Assembly: GCA_934555825.1 (NCBI GenBank)
Contig: CAKTFJ010000001.1
Location: forward strand, 372,001 to 436,000
From: an uncultured Hyphomicrobium sp.
GTDB lineage: Bacteria; Pseudomonadota; Alphaproteobacteria; Rhizobiales; Hyphomicrobiaceae
Direction: 5' to 3'
Length of the DNA: 64,000 bases
Positions within the stretch are counted from its first letter, which is position 1; each line of letters starts with the position of its first letter. Under the pieces are notes generated by a model, which saw only the letters and a program-made list of their open reading frames with translations, was not told the DNA's origin and ran no database searches. A program made the position numbers and the translations under genes. This document shows positions 9,236-18,140 of this stretch, in pieces.

Positions 9236-11290
9236 ATGGTCGACCTGACGCGTCATGAGCGGCAAGGGGAAACGCCGGTCAATCCCTACAGCCTGCTCGA
9301 AGCCGTCAACAATTCGAGCCATACGGCGCATACGGCGTGGCTGATTTTTCTTGGCGTCATGGCCTATCTCACCATTGCGGTGGCGGGTGTGACGCACAAG
9401 GATCTGCTGCTCGAAACGGCGGTTTCGCTGCCGATCCTGCAGGTCGACATTCAGCTTCGGCAATTTTTCCAGTTCGCGCCTGTCGTGCTTGTGTTGATGC
9501 ACGTGGGGCTGGTGTCGCAGCTTGCGTTGCTGGCACGCGAGACGCTGGAGTTCGATGCAGCCATCCGGCTGATCGAAGCGACTGACAAGCGCACGCATCC
9601 GTTGCGGCTCGAACTCAACAATTTCTTCTTCGTGCAGGCGATTGCGGGGCCGCACCGAAGCCGCGTGATGAGCGCGTTTCTCTACGGGATGAGCTGGACG
9701 ACGCTCGTCGCGCTGCCTGTGCTGCTGTTGCTTTATGTGCAGGTCGTGTTCCTGCCCTACCATGATGCGGGCATCACGTGGATTCATCGCTCGGCGCTGA
9801 TCGCGGACGTCGTGATGCTGATTTCGATCGGTGTGTTTCTGCTCCGAGCGGAGGCATCGTTTCCGCAAGCGCTGATGCGAAGTACGCGGGCGCATCCGGT
9901 GAGCTTCGTCGTCACGACGCTGGTCCTGCTGTTCGTGGGGCTCTTCTCGTTTCTATTCGCGACGGTGCCGGGCGAGGCGCTGGATCGCTTCACGCAGCGC
10001 ACGTTCGGGCTCGAAAACGACGACAACCCCAGCGGGCGCGCACGGCTGGTACGCGGTTATGCGGTGCCTATTTTGGCGTCCGGCCCGGATGGCGCGCTGC
10101 TCGGCATTTTCAAGCGCAACCTCGAAGTGATGGATACGGATCTCGTGCTCGACAGCGCGCAACGGCCGGGAGAACCGAGCCTCAATTTGCGCGGGCGCGA
10201 TTTGCGATTTGCGAAACTCGACCGCTCGGATCTGCATCAAGCGGATTTCACGGGCGCGGATCTCACGGGAGCATCACTCGTCGGCGCCGATCTGCGCGGG
10301 GCATGGATGCAATGCGCGGACATCACGCGGCTCGTGATTTCTGCCGACCGCGAGGGGGCGGACTGCACGCGCGCCCGGCGTGCGACGTTCACCCGTGCGC
10401 GGCTCGACGGTGCGCATCTCTCGGGTATCGATCTCATGGGTGCGAACTTTTCGGAAGCGCGTCTCGAAGGCGTGACGCTCGGCTATGCTCTGATGCCGGG
10501 CGCGAACTTTTCGTCGGCGCGTCTCGACAAGGCGGACATGAGTGGAGGGGCGGAAGCACAGGGCGCCAATTTCCTGATGGCGAGCCTGCAGGGCGCGGAT
10601 CTTACCGGCGCGCAGCTTCTGGGCGCCGACTTCTCGCACGCGGATCTGATCGGTGCGGTGATGAGCTTTGCCGCGCTCGATCTCGCGATCCTCAAGGATG
10701 CCAAGCTCGACGGAGCCGTGCTTTATCGCGCGTCGCTGATCGGGGCGGACGTGTCGGGTGCGAGCACCGTCGGGACGGATCTGCGCGAGGCGAAGGTGTG
10801 GCGCACGCTCCCGCCCTCGGCCGATCCGAACGGGCTTGCGGACTTCACGGGCGTCGCGATTGCGCAAGTGAGCGATGCCGATGCGGCCGAGCTGCAGGCG
10901 CGGCTCGCGCGGGTGCAGAGCCGCCGCGTGCGTGCGCGCCTCGAAGAGAGGGCGGCTGCGATTGCGGATCTTGGCGAAGGTGCGCGCTGGATGTCGACTG
11001 TGGAGTACCGGCAATGGCACGGACTTGCGTCGGTTGGGACGCCGTGGGATGCGGCCGTCTACCGGCAGTCAATTACGGATTACCTGGTGCAACTGTTCTG
11101 CCGGCCGCGGTGGAGCAACGGCGCGGTGGCGACGGGCGTTGCGCGGCGCGCGCAGCGGCAGGAATTCCGAGGCGATTTGACCGAGGTCTATACGCGGCTC
11201 AAGGCGGCGTCGTGCCCGGCGTCCCAGACGGTGGGGCCCAAGGTCCTGCGGGATCTCTCGACGGCGGTGGATGTGGCCCACGGCGGTTGA
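9236..11290 (+). CDS. Membrane protein with pentapeptide repeats
   Basis: A 684-residue protein. The N-terminal 260 residues have about four to five membrane segments (for example AWLIFLGVMAYLTIAVAG, VALPVLLLLYVQVVFL and FVVTTLVLLFVGLFSFLF). From about residue 315 there is a long series of pentapeptide repeats of the A(D/N)LxG type, for example FTGADLTGASLVGADLRGA, forming a predicted right-handed beta-helix in two or three blocks. The last 130 residues are charged and helical, then end without a known domain. The ATG at 9236 with GAGGG 8 nt upstream is preferred to more upstream starts. Pentapeptide proteins can mimic DNA or act as scaffolds, but which role applies here is unknown. Confidence 0.88.
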   Translation: MVDLTRHERQGETPVNPYSLLEAVNNSSHTAHTAWLIFLGVMAYLTIAVAGVTHKDLLLETAVSLPILQVDIQLRQFFQFAPVVLVLMHVGLVSQLALLARETLEFDAAIRLIEATDKRTHPLRLELNNFFFVQAIAGPHRSRVMSAFLYGMSWTTLVALPVLLLLYVQVVFLPYHDAGITWIHRSALIADVVMLISIGVFLLRAEASFPQALMRSTRAHPVSFVVTTLVLLFVGLFSFLFATVPGEALDRFTQRTFGLENDDNPSGRARLVRGYAVPILASGPDGALLGIFKRNLEVMDTDLVLDSAQRPGEPSLNLRGRDLRFAKLDRSDLHQADFTGADLTGASLVGADLRGAWMQCADITRLVISADREGADCTRARRATFTRARLDGAHLSGIDLMGANFSEARLEGVTLGYALMPGANFSSARLDKADMSGGAEAQGANFLMASLQGADLTGAQLLGADFSHADLIGAVMSFAALDLAILKDAKLDGAVLYRASLIGADVSGASTVGTDLREAKVWRTLPPSADPNGLADFTGVAIAQVSDADAAELQARLARVQSRRVRARLEERAAAIADLGEGARWMSTVEYRQWHGLASVGTPWDAAVYRQSITDYLVQLFCRPRWSNGAVATGVARRAQRQEFRGDLTEVYTRLKAASCPASQTVGPKVLRDLSTAVDVAHGG

Positions 11291-11322
11291 GGGCGGGTTG
11301 CGCGCCCGGCGTCGGCCGAATA

Positions 11323-11337
11323 GAACATAAGTGGAAC
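11323..11337. promoter_or_regulatory. Predicted LexA (SOS) box upstream of ssb
   Basis: GAAC-N7-GAAC (spacer ATAAGTG) is an exact match to the direct-repeat LexA box of alphaproteobacteria. It lies 213 nt before the ssb start codon and 33 nt after the upstream stop codon. Confidence 0.75.
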
Positions 11338-11549
11338 TCGAATCTGGTGCGCCGTGTTTCCTTAAGACGACGTGTCTTCACGGGAAGATCCGCGGCGAAG
11401 CATTTGAGAAATCGCTGGATAAGGCGGGACCCCCGCTGCCCTTCGGGCCTCTTAAGCGGATAGGGTGCGTGCAACTCGTGTCGAGTCGCGGGCGTAGGAG
11501 CAAGGATGCTTCGCGCGGCACGCGGCAAATCAATACAGGGAGTGGCGAT

Positions 11550-12071
11550 ATGGCCGGATCGGTCAACAAAGTGATCCTGATCGGAAACCTGGGGCGCGAC
11601 CCCGAGATTCGCCGCACGCAGGACGGGCGCCCCATCGCCAACCTCAGGATCGCGACGAGCGAGACGTGGCGCGACAAATCGAGCGGCGAGCGGCGCGAGC
11701 GGACCGAATGGCATTCCGTCGTCGTGTTCAACGAGAACCTGTGCCGCGTGGTCGAGCAGTATCTGCGCAAAGGCTCGAAGGTTTACATCGAGGGGCAGTT
11801 GCAGACCCGCAAATGGCAGGATCAGCAGGGCCAGGATCGCTACAGCACGGAAGTGGTGCTGCAGGGCTTCAACGGCACGCTGACGATGCTCGACGGGCGC
11901 GCGGGTGGCGGTGGTGGCCTCTCGGAGAGCGGGCAGTCGGATTACGGCGGTGACAGCGGCGGTTTCGGCGACAGCGAGCCGCGGCGTGGCGGTGGCGGTG
12001 GTGGCCGCAGCAGCGGTGGCGGGTCGAAGGGCGGCGGTGGCGGCTCGTTCGACGACGAGATCCCGTTCTAA
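11550..12071 (+). CDS. ssb: Single-stranded DNA-binding protein
   Basis: A 173-residue SSB that coats single-stranded DNA during replication, repair and recombination. The OB fold covers about residues 1-115, starting [20 protein letters not shown] and including [20 protein letters not shown] Gly/Ser-rich flexible linker follows, and the protein ends with the acidic tip DDEIPF that recruits partner proteins. The ATG at 11550 is preceded by AGGGAG at the right distance. Transcription is probably SOS-controlled through the box at 11323-11337. The usual neighbour gyrA follows at 14073, but two minus-strand genes lie between. Confidence 0.97.
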   Translation: MAGSVNKVILIGNLGRDPEIRRTQDGRPIANLRIATSETWRDKSSGERRERTEWHSVVVFNENLCRVVEQYLRKGSKVYIEGQLQTRKWQDQQGQDRYSTEVVLQGFNGTLTMLDGRAGGGGGLSESGQSDYGGDSGGFGDSEPRRGGGGGGRSSGGGSKGGGGGSFDDEIPF

Positions 12072-12095
12072 GACAGACAGACGTCCCGTTCGTTT

Positions 12096-12992
12096 CTAGG
12101 AGTCGGAGCCCTGCGGGTGGCGGCGGTGCTGCTGCTCCAGGCGCTTCTTCGCGCGGCGGCTAAGATGCGGCTCAGTGGAGCGCTTGGCAGCGGGGAGTGC
12201 GAGTGTTGCCGGTTTTTCGCGAACAGCTTCGCGCTCGCGGGCGGGCTCTTCGACCGCCAATGCGGGTTCGCCGTCCGAGCTTTCTTTCAGGACGTTGTTG
12301 AAGGACGCGTCGACCGGCGCGATTGAGGTGTTGGCTGCATGTGATTTGCCGACCAGCAGCCGGCGAATTTCGATGGCCATCAGTGCCGCGACGCTCGCGA
12401 TGATGAGGCCGACGAAGATTGCCGCTCCGCCATCGGCGAAGCGCGAGTCCCACGCGTAGGACAGGCTGACTCCAAGCCCGCCGATGAGGAGGCCTGCCAG
12501 TGCGGCTATGGTTTCGATGCGTGTGGTTGCCAGGAAGGCGTCTTCCGCGTGGAGTGGGCTCTGGCTTTCACGCTGGGCGATGAGTTTGGTTCGAGCGAGT
12601 ACGCCGGCAAATACCGCGACGTTGAGAGCGAATGCGAGGGCGAGCGCAGCCACGGCATTCTGCGACCGCAAAAGAATGCGCGGCGCGTCCATGATTTTGC
12701 CGATGCCTTCGTGAATGGCGACGCCTGCGGCGAGCGAAAACAGGATCAGGGCTGCGACGAACGACCAGACGTAGAGATCGTTGTTGGACGACGAGGCGGC
12801 CGTTGTGCGGGCTGTGCGGGTGAGGCCGGCGACCATGAGGGCCTGGCTGCCGCTTGCAGCAAGAAACAGGAAGCCAATCGCCGAGAGGGCTGCCGATCCT
12901 GTCGAAGCGGCCGCCCAGAGCGTAGCGGCGGCGCTCGTCAAACTGGCGCCCAATGCCAGCAGAACGACGCTTTTCGAGCCATCTGCCGCCAT
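12096..12992 (-). CDS. CDF-like membrane protein with degenerate metal sites
   Basis: A 298-residue protein that follows the cation diffusion facilitator layout: about six membrane segments, with family-like stretches LYVWSFVAALILFSLAAGV and ADGGAAIFVGLIIASVAALM. In transporting members, TM2 carries the metal ligands in a pattern like EAIHSLVDTGNQ; here the segment reads SAIGFLFLAASGSQ, without His or Asp. The TM5 acidic pair is also altered (TRIETIAALAGL). The cytoplasmic C-terminus is not the usual CDF domain but a charged, Lys/Arg-rich tail (RRAKKRLEQQHRRH). It is therefore probably not a normal Zn/Fe exporter. It is convergent with ssb, 24 nt from its stop codon. Confidence 0.75.
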   Translation of the reverse strand: MAADGSKSVVLLALGASLTSAAATLWAAASTGSAALSAIGFLFLAASGSQALMVAGLTRTARTTAASSSNNDLYVWSFVAALILFSLAAGVAIHEGIGKIMDAPRILLRSQNAVAALALAFALNVAVFAGVLARTKLIAQRESQSPLHAEDAFLATTRIETIAALAGLLIGGLGVSLSYAWDSRFADGGAAIFVGLIIASVAALMAIEIRRLLVGKSHAANTSIAPVDASFNNVLKESSDGEPALAVEEPAREREAVREKPATLALPAAKRSTEPHLSRRAKKRLEQQHRRHPQGSDS

Positions 12993-13055
12993 TGGTCGAT
13001 CCTCCGTTGCGAACCCGGAAACGGTGTTCGCCGCTTCCGGGTTTCGATGCTGAGT

Positions 13056-13769
13056 TTACGGCGTGCCCGCGGGCTGCTCAGGCGCGGCCGGTGCGGCGGG
13101 CGCTTCGGGAGCGGCAGGTGCTGCGGGAGGTTCAGGCACGGCGGGCGGCTCGGCGGCCGGTGTGGAAGACGGCTCGGGAGCGGTTGCTTCGTTCACGGAC
13201 TCTTTGGCGTTGTCGTACGCGTCGGAGACGGCTTCCTTGGCCTTCTCGTAGGCTTCCTGTGTTTTCTGCTTGGCGTGGTCGATGGTCGGCTGGGCGCGTT
13301 CGATTGCATCCTTCGTGGCCGCGCGCGTCTTGTCGCCGAGCTCGATGGCTCTCTCCTTGGCGCGGTCGAGCAGGGACTTGGCGGGCTTGCGGCGCTCGAA
13401 GTCGGGCGCGGCGGCGAGCGTTTCCTTGGTCACGTCCGGAAGGGAGACCGTGAGGGCGCCGTCCTTTTCTTCGAATTTGAGGGAGGCCAGCGCGACGCCG
13501 ATCTTCTTCTGCGCGAATCCGAAATATCCGCCGGTGCCGAGTACGACGCCGACAATCTGATTCTCGTCGTTGACGATGAGATCCTCAAGCTCGCCGAGGA
13601 CGAGGCCTTCGCTGCCGTGAACCTTGGCGCCGATGAGATGATCGCGGGCGAGGTATTCGTTTTCGGTCTGGGCGGCCAGGAACGTCGTGGGCTCCTGGGC
13701 GAATGCGACGAAGGATGCGAGAGGCGCCACGGCGAGAAGGCCGGCGGCGAGAATCGAAACGTGTTTCAT
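13056..13769 (-). CDS. Exported PRC-barrel protein with helical and Pro/Ala-rich tail
   Basis: A 237-residue protein. A signal peptide (MKHVSILAAGLLAVAPLASF, cut after FAQ or nearby) leads to a PRC-barrel domain at about residues 35-115, including LIGAKVHGSEGLVLGELEDL and NQIVGVVLGTGGYFG. Next comes an amphipathic region resembling LEA/apolipoprotein helices (ATKDAIERAQPTIDHAKQKT and similar), then a Pro/Ala/Glu-rich end (PPAAPAAPEAPAAPAAPE). PRC-barrel proteins of this kind are common in Rhizobiales envelopes. The start ATG at 13769 has GAGGGAAAG upstream. A role in envelope or desiccation stress is inference. Confidence 0.85.
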   Translation of the reverse strand: MKHVSILAAGLLAVAPLASFVAFAQEPTTFLAAQTENEYLARDHLIGAKVHGSEGLVLGELEDLIVNDENQIVGVVLGTGGYFGFAQKKIGVALASLKFEEKDGALTVSLPDVTKETLAAAPDFERRKPAKSLLDRAKERAIELGDKTRAATKDAIERAQPTIDHAKQKTQEAYEKAKEAVSDAYDNAKESVNEATAPEPSSTPAAEPPAVPEPPAAPAAPEAPAAPAAPEQPAGTP

Positions 13770-14072
13770 GGGGTGACTTTCCCTCAGAGCCGAAGACATG
13801 ACGCCGAAACGTGAGGCGGGCGTGGTGCGCTTGCAAGTGCGAACCCTCGTGCATGGCACGGCGGGTGGCGCGACTTTTTGGCAGGCGGGGCCAAATTTGG
13901 GCGCGAGCCTCGAAAAACTGTCGATTTTCCGGGCTTTCGGCTGGGGAGGAGGGGGTGTCCGGTGGGCTCCGGCATTGCCCGGGAGAGGCCATGTCGGGTA
14001 AACTTCGCCCGAACGAACGAGCCGTGCGGATGCCCATCGCATTCTCTTTACGGCCATAGCGGGATTCCGACA
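13770..14072. other. Divergent promoter region of PRC-barrel gene and gyrA
   Basis: The two flanking genes are transcribed away from each other, so both promoters should lie here. No specific operator, riboswitch or repeat was recognised. Confidence 0.4.
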
Positions 14073-16853
14073 TTGACCGATACCACCGATACGCCCGGCG
14101 CCGCGGGTCCGAGCGACATCCGGCCCATTCTGATCCAAGACGAGATGAAGCGCTCGTACCTCGAGTACGCCATGAGCGTCATCATCTCTCGCGCGCTTCC
14201 CGATGTGCGTGACGGATTGAAGCCCGTGCATCGGCGCATCCTCTACGCGATGCAGCGGCTTGGGCTCGACTGGAACAAGAAGCACATGAAGTCGTCCAAG
14301 GTGGTGGGCGACACGATGGGCGATTTCCACCCCCACGGAAACCTCGCAATCTACGACGCGCTCGTGCGGCTTGCGCAGGACTTCTCGATGCGCGTGCCGC
14401 TGATCGACGGGCAGGGCAACTTCGGTTCCGTCGATGGCGATCCGGCCGCGGCCGAGCGCTACACGGAGGCGCGACTGGCAAAGATCGCGGGGCTGATGCT
14501 CGACGATCTCGAAAAGGAGACGGTCGACTTCAAGCCGAACTACGACGACCGGCTTTTGGAACCGGTGGTGCTGCCGTCGAAATTTCCGAACCTGCTCGTG
14601 AACGGAGCGGGCGGCATCGCCGTCGGCATGGCGACGAACATTCCGCCGCACAATCTGGGCGAAGTGATCGACGCGTGCATGCTGATGCTCGACAAGCCCG
14701 AGACGACGATCGAGGAGTTGACGGAGGTCATCCCTGGGCCCGACTTCCCGACGGGCGGGCTCATTCTCGGACGCGCCGGTGCTCTTGCCGCGTATCACAA
14801 GGGGCGCGGCTCGATCATCATGCGCGCCAGGGTCGAGGTGGAGGAAATCCGCAAGGATCGCGAGGCGCTGATCATTACGGCGATCCCTTATCAGATCAAC
14901 AAGAAGACGCTGATCGAGAAGATTGCCGACCTCGTGCGCGAAAAGCGCGTGGAGGGCATTGCGGACATCTGGGACGAGACGAACCGCGAAGGTATGCGGA
15001 TCGTGATCGAGCTCAAGCGCGACGCGATTGCCGACGTGGTGCTGAACCAGCTCTGGCGCTATTCGGACCTGCAGACGTCGTTTGGCGCCAACATGCTCGC
15101 CATCAATGGCGGCAAGCCCGAGCAGCTCAACCTGCGCGATTTCATCGAGGCGTTCACGAGCTTCCGCCAGGACGTGGTGACACGGCGGACGCGCTATCTC
15201 CTCTGGAAGGCGCGCGATCGGGCGCATGTGTTGGTGGGCCTCGCGATTGCGGTTGCCAATATCGACGAGGTGATCAAGCTGATCCGCTTCTCGCCGTCTC
15301 CAGCGGAGGCGAAGGCGCAGCTTATGGAGCGGCACTGGCCGGCGAAGGACATGGCGCCGTTGATCGCGCTCATCGCCGATCCGCGCCACGGCCTTGCCGA
15401 CGACGGCACCTATCAGCTTTCCGAGGAGCAGGCGAAGGCGATCCTGGAGTTGCGTCTCGCACGCCTCACTGCGCTGGGCCGCGACGAGATCGGAGACGAG
15501 CTCAAGAAGATCGCCGAGGAGATCAAGGAGTATCTCGCGATCCTCTCGTCGCGCCTTCGCATCGTGGAGATCGTGAAGGGCGAGCTTACGGCGATCAAGG
15601 ACGAGTTCGCGACACCGCGTAAGACGGAAATCGTCGACATCGAGGGCGAGGTTGACGACGAGGATCTGATTGCGCGCGAGGATGTGGTCGTCACCGTTTC
15701 GCACAAGGGCTACATCAAGCGCGTGCCGCTCTCGACGTATCGGGCGCAGCGGCGCGGCGGCAAAGGCCGCTCCGGCATGTCGACGCGGGACGAGGATTTC
15801 GTCACGCAGATCTTCATTGCGTCCACGCATACGCCGGTGCTGTTCTTCTCCTCGCGGGGCATGTGCTACCGCATGAAGGTGTGGCGCTTGCCCGCGGCAA
15901 CCCCGCAGGCTTCCGGCAAGGCGCTGATCAACCTCTTGCCGCTCGCGCAGGGCGAAGTGATCACGTCGATCCTGCCGCTGCCCGAGGACAAGGAGACGTG
16001 GAGCAGGCTTGAGCTCATGTTCGCCACCAAGGGCGGCAACGTGCGGCGCAACGCGCTCACCGATTTCGAGAACATCAACCGCAACGGCAAGATCGCCATG
16101 AAGCTCGATGGCGAGGGCAAGGGTGGGGGCGACCAGATCGTCTCCGTCGCGATCTGCTCGCCGGAAGATGACGTGCTGCTGACAACGGCGCAGGGCCGAT
16201 GCATCCGCTTCCTCTCCAAGGACGAGGTGCGTCTCTTCAAGGGGCGCGATTCGTCGGGCGTGCGTGGTATCCGTCTCGACGACGGCGACGAAGTGATCTC
16301 GATGGCGATCCTGACGCACGTGGACGCTTCTCCCGCGGAACGGGGGGCTTATCTCAAGCAGGCTTCGCAGATCCGCCGCAGCGAAAACGGCGAAGAGCCG
16401 GAGGCAGGCGTCGAGGTGGAGGCCGAAGCGGACGAGGAGATCGAGGGCGCGGCCGATCTCTCGCCCGAGCGGTATGCCGAGCTTTCCGCGAAGGAGCAGT
16501 TCGTGCTCACCGTTTCGGAGCGCGGCTTCGGCAAGCGTACGTCGTCGTACGAGTACCGGACGAGCGGGCGCGGCGGCAAAGGCATCGTTGCCATGGTCGT
16601 CAACGAGCGTAACGGCAACCTCAGGGCGTCGTTCCCGATCGAAGATACCGACCAGATCATGCTGGTGACGGACGGCGGCCAGCTCATTCGTTGCCCGGTG
16701 CACGACGTCCGCATCGCGGGCCGCAACACGCAAGGTGTGCGGATCTTCAAGACCGACGCAGAAGAGCGCGTGGTTTCCGTCGAGCGCATTCCGGACGATG
16801 GCGAGGACGAGAACGGCAACGGCAACGGCGGGGACGAACCGGGCGAGGCGTAG
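14073..16853 (+). CDS. gyrA: DNA gyrase subunit A
   Basis: This subunit breaks and rejoins DNA in the GyrA2B2 complex that introduces negative supercoils. The product has 926 residues. The catalytic Tyr is residue 130 ([12 protein letters not shown]), and the N-terminal domain contains [20 protein letters not shown]. The C-terminal beta-pinwheel includes the GyrA-box-like [10 protein letters not shown] and a second RGGKGIVAM, separated by an acidic insert at about residues 775-800. The quinolone-determining region reads [10 protein letters not shown], so the residues equivalent to E. coli D82 and S83 are Asn90 and Leu91. The start is a TTG (14073) giving MTDTTDTPG; no ATG or GTG in frame fits better. 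It begins the conserved gyrA-coaD block, here interrupted by the regulator and ompW genes. Confidence 0.97.
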   Translation: MTDTTDTPGAAGPSDIRPILIQDEMKRSYLEYAMSVIISRALPDVRDGLKPVHRRILYAMQRLGLDWNKKHMKSSKVVGDTMGDFHPHGNLAIYDALVRLAQDFSMRVPLIDGQGNFGSVDGDPAAAERYTEARLAKIAGLMLDDLEKETVDFKPNYDDRLLEPVVLPSKFPNLLVNGAGGIAVGMATNIPPHNLGEVIDACMLMLDKPETTIEELTEVIPGPDFPTGGLILGRAGALAAYHKGRGSIIMRARVEVEEIRKDREALIITAIPYQINKKTLIEKIADLVREKRVEGIADIWDETNREGMRIVIELKRDAIADVVLNQLWRYSDLQTSFGANMLAINGGKPEQLNLRDFIEAFTSFRQDVVTRRTRYLLWKARDRAHVLVGLAIAVANIDEVIKLIRFSPSPAEAKAQLMERHWPAKDMAPLIALIADPRHGLADDGTYQLSEEQAKAILELRLARLTALGRDEIGDELKKIAEEIKEYLAILSSRLRIVEIVKGELTAIKDEFATPRKTEIVDIEGEVDDEDLIAREDVVVTVSHKGYIKRVPLSTYRAQRRGGKGRSGMSTRDEDFVTQIFIASTHTPVLFFSSRGMCYRMKVWRLPAATPQASGKALINLLPLAQGEVITSILPLPEDKETWSRLELMFATKGGNVRRNALTDFENINRNGKIAMKLDGEGKGGGDQIVSVAICSPEDDVLLTTAQGRCIRFLSKDEVRLFKGRDSSGVRGIRLDDGDEVISMAILTHVDASPAERGAYLKQASQIRRSENGEEPEAGVEVEAEADEEIEGAADLSPERYAELSAKEQFVLTVSERGFGKRTSSYEYRTSGRGGKGIVAMVVNERNGNLRASFPIEDTDQIMLVTDGGQLIRCPVHDVRIAGRNTQGVRIFKTDAEERVVSVERIPDDGEDENGNGNGGDEPGEA

Positions 16854-17117
16854 GCTGGCGGTTGCTCCGGCTGGATCGTTCGATTGCGGATGGACGTCCG
16901 CGAGGCTGGTCCAGGGGATGGGGGCCTGCGTCGAGCACTTTTTGCTGGATGCGTCGGCTGAGCGGCGTGCCGGAAATGAAGCCGTGCGTGGACGATTTCG
17001 ATCACGACGTGCCGACAAGTTTCTGGCTGTGGGCCGGAGTGTCTCTCGATCTGGCGGCAGAAAAAGTCGAATAGACGGCGCGTGACGCGGTTGCGTCCGG
17101 CTTGGGCTGCGCCGCGT

Positions 17118-17855
17118 TTAGGATCTCGAAGCGGGCGTTAATGCCTGCGCGGTGTCGGCGTCAGCGTGCTTCACGGTCTTTCCGGCGTGCATGTGCGTGA
17201 GCGCATCCGCAAGCGGACACTCGGTGGCGAGCGCTTCTAAATCCCGGCAGACGATGCGGTTGCGCCCCACCATCGAGATGAGCCCTTTGGCTCTCATGCG
17301 AGAGACGATTCGCGAGACGGTGTCGGCGTTGAGAGCCAGATGGTCGGCGATGTCGGTTCGCGAGAGGGGCATGTCGAACGTGGTGCCGGCAGGTGTGGTC
17401 TGGCCAACGCGCAGTGTGAGCTCGATGAACAGTGCGGCCACACGCTCATCGCCGTTCAGAGCCGAGAGCACCGCGTTGTGGAGTGCGAGGCGCGCGGTCT
17501 GTTCGGTGAAGTGGTTGGAGATCGCGTAGGCGAGAGTGGGGTTTGCCTCGGCGTTCGCCTTCATAGCCGAGCCGCGTACGCGCCAAAGTTCGCCACTGTC
17601 GGATGCGGCGGTGATCGCCGTGCCTTCGAGTGCGGGCATGGCGCGTGAACGCACGATGTCGCCCGGATAGAGAATGCTCAGTATCTTCTGGCGCGCATCG
17701 GGGAGCGTGGCGCGTGCGAGGAAGATCCCTTTGCGCACGAGATAGAGCGTCTCGTCTCTCTCGGCGGAGAAGGCGAGCTTCTGGTATCTGCGCGTTGCAA
17801 AAAGCACGGCGAGCGGCGCGAATTCCTCGGCGATGACGTCGGGGACGTTGGGCAT
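17118..17855 (-). CDS. Crp/Fnr-family transcriptional regulator
   Basis: The product has about 245 residues. A cyclic-nucleotide-binding-like beta barrel occupies about residues 20-120 (DETLYLVRKGIFLARAT, KILSILYPGDIV), followed by a dimer helix. The winged helix-turn-helix is PLSRTDIADHLALNADTVSR-IVSRMRAKGLI, close to Fnr/FixK recognition helices. The N-terminal Cys cluster that holds the Fe-S centre in FNR is absent, so it is more FixK-like and probably not a direct oxygen sensor. The ATG at 17855 is chosen; the frame is open to 17957, but this would run through two FNR-type boxes (17916-17929 and 17948-17961). Those boxes suggest autoregulation or control by another Fnr/FixK protein. It is divergent from ompW. 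Confidence 0.85.
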   Translation of the reverse strand: MPNVPDVIAEEFAPLAVLFATRRYQKLAFSAERDETLYLVRKGIFLARATLPDARQKILSILYPGDIVRSRAMPALEGTAITAASDSGELWRVRGSAMKANAEANPTLAYAISNHFTEQTARLALHNAVLSALNGDERVAALFIELTLRVGQTTPAGTTFDMPLSRTDIADHLALNADTVSRIVSRMRAKGLISMVGRNRIVCRDLEALATECPLADALTHMHAGKTVKHADADTAQALTPASRS

Positions 17856-17915
17856 CAAATGGATCGAGTTTGCGATTGTATCGGGAGACTCTTCCGCCTG
17901 CCGGCCGCCAGCGCT

Positions 17916-17929
17916 TTGACTGCAATCAA
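17916..17929. promoter_or_regulatory. FNR/FixK-type box (proximal)
   Basis: TTGAC-TGCA-ATCAA is a dyad matching the FNR/FixK consensus TTGAY-N4-RTCAA. It lies about 61 bp upstream of the regulator start codon and 32 bp centre to centre from the second box. Confidence 0.7.
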
Positions 17930-17947
17930 CAGACGCGGGCCGGTTTG

Positions 17948-17961
17948 TTGATCTCAATCAA
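17948..17961. promoter_or_regulatory. FNR/FixK-type box (distal), perfect palindromic arms
   Basis: TTGAT-CTCA-ATCAA matches the FNR consensus TTGAT-N4-ATCAA exactly. It is between the Crp/Fnr gene (minus) and ompW (plus, start 18141), so it could serve either. Confidence 0.75.
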
Positions 17962-18140
17962 CCTCTTCGTGGCGCGGCTGCCACTCAGAGCGGGGATTGG
18001 TCCGTTCCCTGATGCCGATCAGCTTTGTTCGTGCATTGACGCTCGTCGCCGTGGCGCGACGCACCTCATGGTTCTCTCAGTAGCAAGGGCCGGCGCGTTC
18101 ATTCTGTCGGCCGAGGAGCGAGGCCGAGAAGGACTTGAGA

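Noticed and set aside
9778..11463. A 561-codon plus-strand frame inside the pentapeptide gene
   Set aside because: It overlaps the real gene in another frame, and the pentapeptide pattern is clear only in the frame starting at 9236.
13056..17018. A 1320-codon open frame on the minus strand
   Set aside because: Only its last part is a gene (PRC-barrel protein, 13056-13769). The rest is antisense to gyrA.
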